7,010 nucleotides of DNA. Origin: Rubrivivax sp. (GTDB lineage Bacteria; Pseudomonadota; Gammaproteobacteria; Burkholderiales; Burkholderiaceae). The position numbers and the translations under genes are program-made. Shown one piece after another: positions 1-6,045 of the stretch; position 1 is the stretch's first letter; each line of letters opens with the position of its first letter. Under the pieces are notes generated by a model. That model saw only the letters and a program-made list of their open reading frames with translations. It was not told the origin of the DNA and did not search any database. The stretch is from contig SEEY01000203.1 in assembly GCA_004211235.1 (NCBI GenBank), positions 1 to 7,010 of the forward strand, written 5' to 3'.

Positions 1-297
1 CTGCGTCACCGGCAGAGCGGCCAACGTCTCGCGCAGGCCGGACATCGGCGTGGCGATGATGGTCAACCCGTCTGCGGCATGGGCGACGGCCTCGGCCCGG
101 TCGGCCGTCAAGCCGAGGTGTTCGGGCAGTTCGCTGTCCGGCAGATAGTCGGCGTTGCGACGGCGGGCGCGCATCTGCGCCACGGCTTCGGCATCGCGGC
201 CCCACAGGCGCACATCATGGCCGGCCCGGGCGGCCTGGATGGCCAGCGCCGTGCCCCAGGCGCCGGCACCGAGCACGCTGATCTTCATCGTCGTCAT
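1..297 (-). CDS. gpsA: Glycerol-3-phosphate dehydrogenase [NAD(P)+], N-terminal part, cut by window edge
   Basis: GpsA reduces dihydroxyacetone phosphate to sn-glycerol 3-phosphate in the cytosol and so supplies the backbone for phospholipid synthesis. The 99 visible residues begin MTTMKISVLGAGAWGTAL. This holds the family's N-terminal Rossmann dinucleotide-binding loop GAGAWG, and further on RLWGRD and IIATPMSG, both typical of GpsA. The frame is open to base 1, so the C-terminal two thirds lie outside the window. Two starts are possible, ATG at 295-297 or ATG at 286-288. The second matches the usual MKI... start of homologues, but neither has a strong ribosome site. A GGGTGA stretch lies about 13 bases before the first, so I took that one. 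The gene follows secB on the same strand, as in many proteobacteria, but a terminator separates the two, so it may depend on readthrough or on a promoter I cannot identify. Confidence 0.95.
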   Translation of the reverse strand, partial: MTTMKISVLGAGAWGTALAIQAARAGHDVRLWGRDAEAVAQMRARRRNADYLPDSELPEHLGLTADRAEAVAHAADGLTIIATPMSGLRETLAALPVTQ

Positions 298-314
298 GCG
301 CGAGAGTTTCACCC

Positions 315-344
315 AAGAAAAACGCCCCGCTTTCGGCGGGGCGT
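315..344 (-). terminator. Rho-independent terminator after secB
   Basis: An 8-bp perfect GC stem (323-330 with 336-343, 5-base loop) is extended by one A-T pair and is followed on the minus strand by TTTTTCTT. It sits 20 bases after the secB stop and before gpsA. Orientation and U-tract fit only the minus strand. Confidence 0.9.
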
Positions 345-363
345 CGTCAGCACTTGCGGCAGA

Positions 364-840
364 TCAGTTGACGGCCTGGCTGCCGCCCTGCGCAGCGCGC
401 TGCGCCTGCTGGGCGTCGAACATGGCCTGGAAGTTCACTTCCGTCAGCAGCACGGGCGGGAAGCCGGCGCGGGTGCAGACGTCCGACACGATGGCGCGCA
501 GATAGGGATAGACCATCTGTGGGCAGACGATGCCCAGGATGCCTTCGACCTGCTCCTGCGGCACGTTGCGGATCTCGAAGATGCCGGCCTGCTTGGCTTC
601 CACCAGGAACAGCGTCTTGTCGCCGACCTTGGTGTTGACGGTGGCCGTCACGCAGACCTCGAAGATGCCTTCGGTCACGCTTTCGGCGGAGAGCGTCAGG
701 TTGATGTCGACCTGGGGCTGATGCTGCTCGAGCAGGACGTGCGGCGCGTTCGGCTGCTCCAGCGACAGATCCTTCAGGTACATGCGCTGGATCTGGAATA
801 CGGGGGTGCCTTCGGCGGCAGCTTGGATCTCGTCGGCCAT
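364..840 (-). CDS. secB: Protein-export chaperone SecB
   Basis: SecB is a cytosolic homotetrameric chaperone that keeps preproteins unfolded and hands them to SecA for Sec-dependent export. The 158-residue product has family length. Recognisable blocks are [13 protein letters not shown] (21-33), the beta-sheet core around [16 protein letters not shown] (60-75), [12 protein letters not shown] (79-90), [15 protein letters not shown] (106-120) and the C-terminal [15 protein letters not shown] (127-141), followed by a Gln/Ala-rich tail. The ATG at 838-840 is preceded on the minus strand by GAAAGAG with 5 bases between. The gene lies between grxC and gpsA, the order also seen in Escherichia coli. 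A terminator hairpin ends only about 20 bases before its start, so expression must come from readthrough or from a promoter close to or upstream of that hairpin. Confidence 0.97.
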   Translation of the reverse strand: MADEIQAAAEGTPVFQIQRMYLKDLSLEQPNAPHVLLEQHQPQVDINLTLSAESVTEGIFEVCVTATVNTKVGDKTLFLVEAKQAGIFEIRNVPQEQVEGILGIVCPQMVYPYLRAIVSDVCTRAGFPPVLLTEVNFQAMFDAQQAQRAAQGGSQAVN

Positions 841-861
841 GGAACTCTTTCGAACGAAGCG

Positions 862-895
862 TCAAACAAAAGCCCGCAGGCGGCGCGCTGCGGGC
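862..895 (-). terminator. Rho-independent terminator or attenuator between grxC and secB
   Basis: An 8-bp stem (872-879 with 888-895, 8-base loop) is followed on the minus strand by TTTTGTTTG. It lies about 70 bases after the grxC stop and about 20 bases before the secB ATG. It can end the rhodanese-grxC transcript. Because it sits inside the secB leader it could also act as an attenuator if secB is read from upstream. The hairpin and T-run are plain in the sequence; the attenuator role is inference. Confidence 0.75.
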
Positions 896-966
896 GGTGT
901 CGGATTATGGGCGAGGCCTCGTGACAGAGCCTGCGCGGGACTGGTGGGGCTTGCCCGGGCTTGAAA

Positions 967-1227
967 TCAAGCTGCCTGCAGCAAGGGCAGCAGCTCGCCG
1001 CGCTGGTCCAGCGCGATCAGGTCGTCACACCCCCCGACATGGGTGTCGCCGATGAAGATCTGCGGCACGGTGCGCCGGCCGGTCCTGCTCATCATGGCCT
1101 GGCGCTCTTCCGGGTTGAGGTCGATACGGACTTCGTCGATCTGCTCGACGCCGCGCTGCTTGAGCAGCATCTTGGCGCGCACGCAGAACGGGCAGACCTG
1201 GGTGGTGTACATCTTCACTTGAGCCAT
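967..1227 (-). CDS. grxC: Glutaredoxin 3 (GrxC)
   Basis: This is a small cytosolic dithiol oxidoreductase that uses glutathione to reduce disulfides and mixed disulfides. The 86-residue protein is the usual length for GrxC. It has the redox centre CPFC at 12-15 (C12 nucleophile), the cis-proline loop TVP at 53-55 and the glutathione-binding GGCDD at 65-69. The active site reads CPFC where Escherichia coli Grx3 has CPYC, a common conservative variant. The frame is open much further upstream, but the start is fixed by ATG at 1225-1227, which has a strong GAGGAG ribosome site (1235-1240) 7 bases before it and gives the normal N-terminus MAQVKMYTTQ. It is the second gene of a rhodanese-grxC unit, 68 bases after the rhodanese stop. 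Confidence 0.96.
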   Translation of the reverse strand: MAQVKMYTTQVCPFCVRAKMLLKQRGVEQIDEVRIDLNPEERQAMMSRTGRRTVPQIFIGDTHVGGCDDLIALDQRGELLPLLQAA

Positions 1228-1295
1228 GCTCAATCTCCTCAATGGCGGTCTTTTGCCAATGGAACCGCGAGGGATCCGGCTTGGCGAGAACCGCT

Positions 1296-1706
1296 TTACG
1301 CGGTCTTTTCCACCGGCAGATTGGCCTCCCGCCACGCCTTGAGGCCACCTGCCAGCACCTGGGCCTTGTCGTAGCCCAGCTTGCGCAGCATGCCCGCCGC
1401 GCGGCCGGCGCGTGCGCCAGTGGCGCACACCAACACGAGCGGCAGGGCCTTGTTGCTGGGCAGTTGCTTGTGACCCTCGAGTTGGCCCAGAGGGATGTTG
1501 CGGGCGCCGACCGCATGGCCCTTGGCGAACTCTTCCGGCTCGCTGACGTCGATCAGCACGCCTTTCTCGCGGTTGATCAGTTGCACCGCCTGGGCGGTGG
1601 TGAGCCCCCCGCCCTGCGAGCCCGACACGAGCATGGGCCAGAGCAACATGCCGCCCGAGATGAGGGCGGCGACGATCAAAAACCAGTTCTGGATCAGGAA
1701 GTTCAA
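1296..1706 (-). CDS. Membrane-anchored rhodanese-domain protein (YibN-like), TTG start
   Basis: The protein has 136 residues. An N-terminal hydrophobic segment (about 4-27) should anchor it in the inner membrane. A single rhodanese domain follows (about 35-135), with LIDVSEPEEF (51-60), GHAVGARNIP (63-72) and an active-site loop starting at C94 that reads CATGAR. Rhodaneses carry sulfur as a persulfide on this cysteine; the physiological substrate here is not known. The first in-frame start after the upstream stop is TTG at 1704-1706, with GGGA about 7-9 bases before it. It gives NFLIQNW after the initiator, which fits homologues, so I accept a TTG start. The nearby ATG is out of frame. It is first in the rhodanese-grxC unit, matching yibN-grxC-secB in Escherichia coli, and is divergent from gpmA. 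Confidence 0.9.
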   Translation of the reverse strand: MNFLIQNWFLIVAALISGGMLLWPMLVSGSQGGGLTTAQAVQLINREKGVLIDVSEPEEFAKGHAVGARNIPLGQLEGHKQLPSNKALPLVLVCATGARAGRAAGMLRKLGYDKAQVLAGGLKAWREANLPVEKTA

Positions 1707-1735
1707 GCAAGCATCCCGTGAGATTCAACGAAGCC

Positions 1736-1765
1736 GGCGATTATCGCCGCAGCCGATAATCCGCC
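1736..1765. promoter_or_regulatory. Inverted repeat with back-to-back -10-like hexamers between rhodanese gene and gpmA
   Basis: GATTATCG at 1739-1746 pairs with CGATAATC at 1754-1761 across a 7-base spacer, and three more pairs form if one C is bulged. The repeat puts GATAAT (one mismatch from TATAAT) on the plus strand at 1755-1760 and on the minus strand at 1745-1740. Each would start transcription about 27-30 bases before its own gene (gpmA ATG at 1794, rhodanese TTG at 1706). I see no matching -35 hexamer for either. It could be a pair of divergent promoters, an operator, or both; this is inference from position and symmetry. Confidence 0.45.
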
Positions 1766-1793
1766 GCCTTCCACCACCTGTGCGCTGCTGCCC

Positions 1794-2543
1794 ATGTACA
1801 AGCTCGTCCTCATCCGCCACGGCGAATCGACCTGGAACCTGGAAAACCGCTTCACCGGCTGGACCGACGTGGACCTGACGCCCACCGGCGTCGAACAGGC
1901 CAAGACCGCCGGCCGCCTGCTGAAGGAAGCAGGCTACGACTTCGACATCGCCTACACGTCCGTACTCAAGCGCGCCGTCTGGACGCTGTGGCATGCCCTG
2001 GACCAGATGGACCGCACGTGGCTGCCGGTGCGCCACGCCTGGCGCCTCAACGAGCGCCACTACGGCAGCCTGCAGGGCCTGAACAAGGCCGACATGGCCA
2101 AGCAGTTCGGCGACGAGCAGGTGCTGATCTGGCGCCGCAGCTACGACACGCCGCCGCCGGCGCTGGAAGCGACCGACCCGCGCAGCGAACGCGGCGACCG
2201 CCGCTACCGCGGTCTGGATGCCGAAGACATTCCGCTGACCGAATGCCTGAAGGACACGGTGGCCCGCGTGCTGCCGTTCTGGAACGACACCATCGCGCCC
2301 GCCATCAAGGGCGGTGAGCGCGTGCTGATTGCCGCGCACGGCAACAGCATCCGGGCGCTGGTGAAGTACCTGGACAACATCGCCGATGACGCCATCGTCG
2401 GCGTCAACATCCCGAACGGCATTCCACTGGTCTACGAGCTGGATGCGAACCTGAAGCCGATCAAGAGCTACTACCTGGGTGATGCGGAAGCCGCAGCCAA
2501 GGCCGCAGCCGCAGTGGCCGCACAAGGCAAGACGGCAGCCTGA
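1794..2543 (+). CDS. gpmA: 2,3-bisphosphoglycerate-dependent phosphoglycerate mutase
   Basis: GpmA interconverts 3- and 2-phosphoglycerate in glycolysis and gluconeogenesis through a phosphohistidine enzyme. The 249-residue length is typical of the dPGM family. Visible are the catalytic LIRHGES (6-12, H9 is the phosphorylated residue), [11 protein letters not shown] (19-29), TSVLKRA (55-61, R60), [14 protein letters not shown] (85-98, E87 acid/base), RR at 114-115 and the second histidine in [10 protein letters not shown] (180-189, H182). The C-terminal tail is Ala/Lys-rich, as often seen in this family. The ATG at 1794 gives the standard N-terminus but has no clear Shine-Dalgarno sequence. 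The gene is divergent from the rhodanese and convergent, with 8 bases between stops, to the glycosyltransferase gene. Confidence 0.97.
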   Translation: MYKLVLIRHGESTWNLENRFTGWTDVDLTPTGVEQAKTAGRLLKEAGYDFDIAYTSVLKRAVWTLWHALDQMDRTWLPVRHAWRLNERHYGSLQGLNKADMAKQFGDEQVLIWRRSYDTPPPALEATDPRSERGDRRYRGLDAEDIPLTECLKDTVARVLPFWNDTIAPAIKGGERVLIAAHGNSIRALVKYLDNIADDAIVGVNIPNGIPLVYELDANLKPIKSYYLGDAEAAAKAAAAVAAQGKTAA

Positions 2544-2551
2544 CCGACCGC

Positions 2552-3508
2552 CTATCGGGCCAGGGCCTGATCCACTGCTGACAGCACCTCGTCGACGCTG
2601 GACCACTCACCCGGTCCGCGTCGCATCAAGGTGACGGTCGAGCCCCAGGGCGCCCAGCGCGCCGCGTCCACGGGGCCCCAGATGCTCAACAGCCGCGCGC
2701 CCACGCCGGCGGCCATGTGCGCCGGCCCGGTGTCGTTGGCCACCACGACGCCGGCGAGCTGAAGCAGCGCGTTGTAGACCCCGAGCGCCACGCCGTCGAG
2801 GCGGATCGCATCCGGGTAGAGCTGCTTGGCCCCTTGCAGCTCCGCCGGCCCGGGCACGATGACGACCTGCCGGCCGGCCGCATGCAGACGCCGCACAAAC
2901 TCCGGGAAGGCCGGCCAGCTGCGGTCCAGAAACTCCACACGGCCGTTCGCAAACGGGCAGATCAGCACGCAGTGTGGCGCGTCGATGCCATGCACCGCCA
3001 GCAGCGCCCGGGCCAGCTCATGCTGCGCGTCACTGACCTTCAGATGGATATCCGCCGGCGGCTCGGCCTGGACGCCGAGGAAATCGCAGGCCAGTTCCCA
3101 ATATTCCACCAGCGTGTGGCGGTTCTCGCGGCGCGGATGGCCGCGCCTGAGCAGCCAGGAGCGGCCGTCGCCCGCATGGCCTTCCGCCTTCAGGCCAGCC
3201 AGGCGGGCATCGAGCGCCGCCGAGAAGGCGTAGGGAAAGAGCAGCGTGTTCGAGCGGCGGTCGAAGGCCGGGTCCTCCGCCCGGAAGCCGTGCCGCAGTC
3301 CGCGCAGCTGGGCGACCCGCTCGCCCAGGCGCTCGGGCCGCACGTGGACCGCCCAGCCCTGCGCCTGCAGCAGCCCGCGGGCCCAGCCCTTGCCCACCAG
3401 CTCCAGCCGGTAGCCGTGGGCCTCGAGCAGCCGCAGCGCCGGCACGCTCAACACGGTGTCGCCGACGAAATTGCGCAAACGGACGATCAACGGTCGGGCT
3501 TCTATCAT
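2552..3508 (-). CDS. Glycosyltransferase family 9 protein (heptosyltransferase-like)
   Basis: The 318-residue protein has the GT9 layout of two Rossmann-like domains. The N-terminal block LRNFVGDTVLSVPALR (11-26) corresponds to the GD..LS.PAL acceptor-side motif of ADP-heptose:LPS heptosyltransferases. The C-terminal block VVVANDTGPAHMAAG (254-268), followed by LLSIWGP (273-279), is the nucleotide-sugar-binding signature. GT9 enzymes usually add heptose or a related sugar to the lipopolysaccharide core at the inner face of the inner membrane; the donor cannot be read from the sequence. The position often held by a Lys before the WP of the second domain reads DRSWP (195-199). The frame stays open far upstream, antisense to the next gene, but ATG at 3506-3508 gives the proper N-terminus. 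It is divergent from the DUF4254 gene, with 51 bases between. Confidence 0.88.
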   Translation of the reverse strand: MIEARPLIVRLRNFVGDTVLSVPALRLLEAHGYRLELVGKGWARGLLQAQGWAVHVRPERLGERVAQLRGLRHGFRAEDPAFDRRSNTLLFPYAFSAALDARLAGLKAEGHAGDGRSWLLRRGHPRRENRHTLVEYWELACDFLGVQAEPPADIHLKVSDAQHELARALLAVHGIDAPHCVLICPFANGRVEFLDRSWPAFPEFVRRLHAAGRQVVIVPGPAELQGAKQLYPDAIRLDGVALGVYNALLQLAGVVVANDTGPAHMAAGVGARLLSIWGPVDAARWAPWGSTVTLMRRGPGEWSSVDEVLSAVDQALAR

Positions 3509-3559
3509 CAGCAAGTCTTTACAAGTGGCGCGGATTCTCCCTGCGCAGGCCCGCCCTCC

Positions 3560-4189
3560 ATGCCCGAGATCACCCTGCCCTCTTCCGCCGACGTGATCGC
3601 CAGCCATGACGCTGCCCTGGCCACGACGCCAACGGCTGTCGAGGCCGATGATCTCGGCGGCTGGATCGCCGCCAACCACTTCCACAACCGCAGCCTGTGG
3701 GCCCAGGAAGACCTCGCCCGGCGCACCCGCGCGCCCGATGCCGAGATAGTCGCCAACAAGCGCGCCATCGACCGACACAACCAGGCCCGTAACGATGCCA
3801 TCGAACGCATCGACGAGTTCCTGCTGGCGGCGCTCGGGCTGGTCGACACGGCCACGCTGGCGAGCGCGCTGCCTCGGTCCACCGTGGCCTCCGGCGCGCG
3901 GCTGAACAGCGAGACGGCCGGCTCCATGCTGGACCGCATCTCCATCCTGGGCCTGAAGATTGCCGCGATGCGCGAGCAGACGCTGCGCCAGGACGTCGAC
4001 GAGATGCACCGTCAGTCCTGCGGCGAGCGCTTGCAGCGGCTCACCCAGCAGCGGGCCGACCTCGGCGGCTGCTTCGACGAACTGCTGGCCGATGCGCGCG
4101 CCGGCCGTGCCTACTTCAAGGTCTACCGCCAGTTCAAGATGTACAACGACCCGCGGCTGAACCCGGCGCTGGTGGCAGAAGCGAAGTGA
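3560..4189 (+). CDS. DUF4254-domain protein
   Basis: The 209-residue protein is probably soluble and helical, with no signal peptide or membrane segment. I recognise the DUF4254 pattern: HNRSLWAQEDLARR (42-55), KRAIDRHNQARNDAIERID (67-85), a middle part with SETAGSMLDRISILGLKI (117-134), and a C-terminal KVYRQFKMYNDP (187-198). The conserved His, Trp, Glu-Asp and the ID..NQ.RND run suggest a charged or metal-type site, but no biochemical function is established that I know of. Members are often found near glycosyltransferase genes, and here a GT9 gene is directly divergent, which fits a link to cell-envelope glycans. ATG at 3560 was chosen because domain similarity begins soon after it; the frame extends upstream only as antisense to GT9. 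Its stop overlaps the next gene by 4 bases. Confidence 0.82.
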   Translation: MPEITLPSSADVIASHDAALATTPTAVEADDLGGWIAANHFHNRSLWAQEDLARRTRAPDAEIVANKRAIDRHNQARNDAIERIDEFLLAALGLVDTATLASALPRSTVASGARLNSETAGSMLDRISILGLKIAAMREQTLRQDVDEMHRQSCGERLQRLTQQRADLGGCFDELLADARAGRAYFKVYRQFKMYNDPRLNPALVAEAK

Positions 4190-4935
4190 TCCCGGCGCGC
4201 TTCGCGGCCAACCTCGACTGGCTCTACACGGAGCACGCCTACCTCGACCGCGTGGACGCCGCACGGGTCGATGGCTTCGCAGCCGTGGAGCTGCAGCAGC
4301 CGCATCTACACGACCTCGACGCCCTTGCCGCTCGCCTGGCCGGTTTGCGCGTCGTGCTCCTCAACGCGCCGGCCGGCGACTGGGCCTCCGGCGAGCGAGG
4401 CTTTGCGGCGCTGCCTGGGCGCCAGTCGGAGTTCCGCGACGCGACGCTGCGCGGGCTCGATCTCGCTGCTCGCCTTGGCGCCCACCGCGTGCACCTGTTG
4501 TCCGGACTTGCCGACGACACGCCCGAAACCCGCGCGACGTGGCTGGCAAACCTGGCCTGGGCCGCCGCACAGTCGCCGCTGCCCCTGCTCGTCGAGCCGA
4601 TCAACCGGCGCGACATGCCTGGCTATTTCCTGCATCGGCAGGCGCAGGCGCTGGCACTGCTGGCCGAACTGAACTCTCCACAAGTGCAACTGCAGATGGA
4701 CCTCTATCACTGCCGGGTCGCAGAAGGAGAGTCACTCACGCATCTCAAGCGGGCGCTGGACCTCGGCGTCCTTGGCCATGTGCAAGTCGCAGGCGTGGCC
4801 GGTCGCCAGGAACCCGAAGCCGGCGAATACGCCGCCGATTTCGCGCTGCTGCAGGCACACGCCTGGTCCGGCGCCATCGGCTTGGAATACCGGCCGCGTG
4901 CAGGCACGACGGCCGGCCTGGCATGGTTCAGGTAG
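4186..4935 (+). CDS. hyi: Hydroxypyruvate isomerase family TIM-barrel protein, GTG start
   Basis: Family members interconvert hydroxypyruvate and tartronate semialdehyde, or act on related 2-oxo sugar acids (OtnI). The 249-residue protein is slightly shorter than the usual 255-260. Diagnostic blocks are RFAANLDWLYTE (5-16), LNAPAGDWASGERGFAALPG (59-78), LVEPINRRDMPGYF (135-148), QMDLYHCR (170-177), HVQVAGVAGRQEP (198-210) and GLEYRP (232-237). The family's metal and catalytic positions appear kept: E137, D172, the H198/Q200 strand and E234. Where many members read PGRHEP, this one has AGRQEP (205-210), and it ends right after LAWFR. The GTG at 4186 overlaps the DUF4254 stop as GTGA, which suggests translational coupling. 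The usual partner, tartronate semialdehyde reductase, is not downstream, so the true substrate is uncertain. Confidence 0.88.
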   Translation: MIPARFAANLDWLYTEHAYLDRVDAARVDGFAAVELQQPHLHDLDALAARLAGLRVVLLNAPAGDWASGERGFAALPGRQSEFRDATLRGLDLAARLGAHRVHLLSGLADDTPETRATWLANLAWAAAQSPLPLLVEPINRRDMPGYFLHRQAQALALLAELNSPQVQLQMDLYHCRVAEGESLTHLKRALDLGVLGHVQVAGVAGRQEPEAGEYAADFALLQAHAWSGAIGLEYRPRAGTTAGLAWFR

Positions 4936-4948
4936 GGGAATGGTTCTG

Positions 4949-4964
4949 GGCCGGCAAACCGGCC
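4949..4964 (+). other. Small perfect hairpin after hyi
   Basis: A 6-bp GGCCGG/CCGGCC stem with a CAAA loop starts 14 bases after the hyi stop. It lacks a T-run on either side, so it is at most a weak or Rho-assisted end, or an mRNA-stabilising hairpin. Confidence 0.3.
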
Positions 4965-4980
4965 GCGCCGTCAAAGTCAT

Positions 4981-5215
4981 GCCGTGCTTCCAGCCCGGTA
5001 CGTTGACGTAGCAGCAAAGGGCTTTGCCGACGCCGGTGGTCCGCAGCAACTCATGCGTGACCTTCGCAGTCAGGTCTCACGTCGCTGTCGGTTTCGATGT
5101 TCCGACAATCTTTACGTACTTCTCGACGTTCAGACCACCCAGGAAGCCGCCATCGCCATCACCCAACAGACAGAAGCACCTTGCGCTGACGGTCATTTGG
5201 CATGAGCCGAATTTT
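4981..5215 (-). pseudogene. Broken C-terminal remnant of a Fic-family protein (winged-helix end)
   Basis: On the minus strand the frame reads IRLMPNDRQRKVLLSVG up to about 5164. A one-base shift follows, then GDGDGGFLGGLNVEKYVKIV, GTSKPTAT, a TGA stop (5077-5079) where homologues would have Arg, then DLTAKVTHELLRTTGVGK and ALCCYVNVPGW. The order N-x-RQ-x-VL, F-x-GGL...KY, S..TA.RDL, G.GK...Y is what I know from the C-terminal winged-helix part of Fic/DUF4172-type proteins. The catalytic Fic domain (HPFxxGNGR) is absent, since the sequence just upstream is the second hyi copy. A further in-frame KIRAFW about 60 bases upstream may belong to it but is separated by stops. At least one frameshift and one nonsense change make this a dead fragment. 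The family call is from memory of the pattern and needs a search. Confidence 0.6.
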
Positions 5216-5284
5216 AATGAATCAGCTCATTTGTTGAGCCGCATTTCAAGAAATACAGCTCACGGCGTTCCAAAACGCACGGAT

Positions 5285-5990
5285 CTTGGCGCGAAGATCG
5301 ACAGGCTGTACAGGGAACACGCCTACCTCGACCGGCCTGATGCAACGTGCGCCGAAGGCTGTACGCCGTCGAGCTGCAGCAGCCCCATCTTGCACGACCG
5401 CGAGCCCCTCGCCGCTCGCCTGGCCGGTTTGCGCGTCATGCTGATGAATGCGCCGGCGTGGCCCGGGTGCCAGGCGGAGTTCCGCGGCGCGACGCTGCAC
5501 GACCTCGATCTCTGCGCGCCTCGGCGCGGAGCGCATGCACCTGGTGGCCGGCCTGATCGATGACATGCCTGAAACCAGGACCACGTGGATCGCAAACCGG
5601 GCGACTGGGCCGCCGCACAGTCGCCGATGCGCCTGCTCGTCGAGCCTATCAACCGGCGCGACATGCCAGACTATTTCGTGCACCGCCGGGCTCAGCGCTG
5701 GAACTGCTGGCTGAACTTGATTTGCCGCCCGTCAACTGCAACCGAGTCGCCGGGAATGAGTCGCTCAGCCACCTGAAGCGCGGCTTCGATCTCGGCATCG
5801 TGGCCACGTCCAAATCGCCCTCGTCCCCGGTCGTCACGAACCCGAGATCGACGAATATGTCGCCGATTTCGCGCTGTTGAGACACCACACCTGGGCTGGC
5901 ACCATCGGCCCAGAGGGCCGCCCATATGCAGCCACCTCGGAGGCCCTGGCGTGGGCAAAGTACACCAATGGCTACGAACGTCGACCTTGA
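5285..5990 (+). pseudogene. Degenerate second copy of the hydroxypyruvate isomerase gene
   Basis: This stretch is homologous along its length to the intact hyi just upstream. EHAYLDR at 5315 matches 4231, LAARLAGLR at about 5410 matches the same run in hyi, GPPHS-frame DNA at 5607-5665 is nearly identical to 4558-4616, and the ADFALL codons at 5862 match 4834. The reading moves between all three frames at least six times (segments LYAVELQQPHL, LMNAPAW, RMHLVAGLIDDMPETRTTW, RLLVEPINRRDMP, LLAELDLPP, HVQIALVPGRHEPEIDEY). A 36-base in-frame loss removes most of GDWASGERGFAALPG, and about 18 bases covering the metal-site QMDLYH are gone. No start codon or ribosome site remains. The last frame runs to TGA at 5988-5990 and carries a longer tail than the intact copy. 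It cannot make a working enzyme. Confidence 0.88.
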
Positions 5991-5992
5991 CG

Positions 5993-6020
5993 TTGACACC
6001 GCGTAGCCATCAGCTAGGAT
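5993..6020 (+). promoter_or_regulatory. Sigma70-type promoter of the toxin-antitoxin pair
   Basis: A perfect TTGACA -35 hexamer (5993-5998) is followed, after 16 bases, by TAGGAT (6015-6020), which matches four of six -10 positions. The start of transcription would be near 6027, about 19 bases before the antitoxin ATG. It begins just after the end of the hyi pseudogene. Confidence 0.65.
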
Positions 6021-6045
6021 GTATACACATTTGCGGATATACATC
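6018..6045. promoter_or_regulatory. Inverted-repeat operator for the antitoxin
   Basis: GATGTATA (6018-6025) and TATACATC (6038-6045) are perfect reverse complements, 20 bp centre to centre, or about two helix turns. The left arm overlaps the -10 hexamer and the right arm ends at the base before the antitoxin ATG. Type II antitoxins of this fold commonly bind such palindromes to repress their own operon, so autoregulation is the natural reading, though it is inferred. Confidence 0.7.

Noticed and set aside
79..924. Long plus-strand frame over gpsA and secB
   Set aside because: It is antisense to two firmly identified genes, shows no family pattern, and is the usual mirror frame of GC-rich coding DNA.
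1725..2606. Minus-strand frame of 293 residues over gpmA
   Set aside because: It covers gpmA, whose catalytic motifs are complete; the opposite frame is low-complexity and unlike any known family.
2717..4189. 490-residue plus-strand frame ending in DUF4254
   Set aside because: Its first 280 codons are antisense to GT9. DUF4254 similarity begins only after the ATG at 3560.
2552..4264. 570-residue minus-strand frame that would fuse extra sequence to the glycosyltransferase
   Set aside because: The part upstream of 3508 is antisense to the DUF4254 gene and has no GT9 features; the true start is the ATG at 3506-3508.
4949..4964. Hairpin after hyi as a rho-independent terminator
   Set aside because: The stem is perfect but no T-run follows on either strand.
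5024..5563. 179-residue plus-strand frame that might be a new gene
   Set aside because: Its first part is antisense to the Fic-like remnant and its second part is one frame of the broken hyi copy, so it is a chance join.
4936..6000. Possible insertion sequence or integron carrying the decayed region
   Set aside because: I found no transposase or integrase coding, no terminal inverted repeats and no target-site duplication.
6019..6045. Upstream ATG for the antitoxin
   Set aside because: It lies within the operator and before the predicted transcription start, and it adds nine residues not seen in the family.
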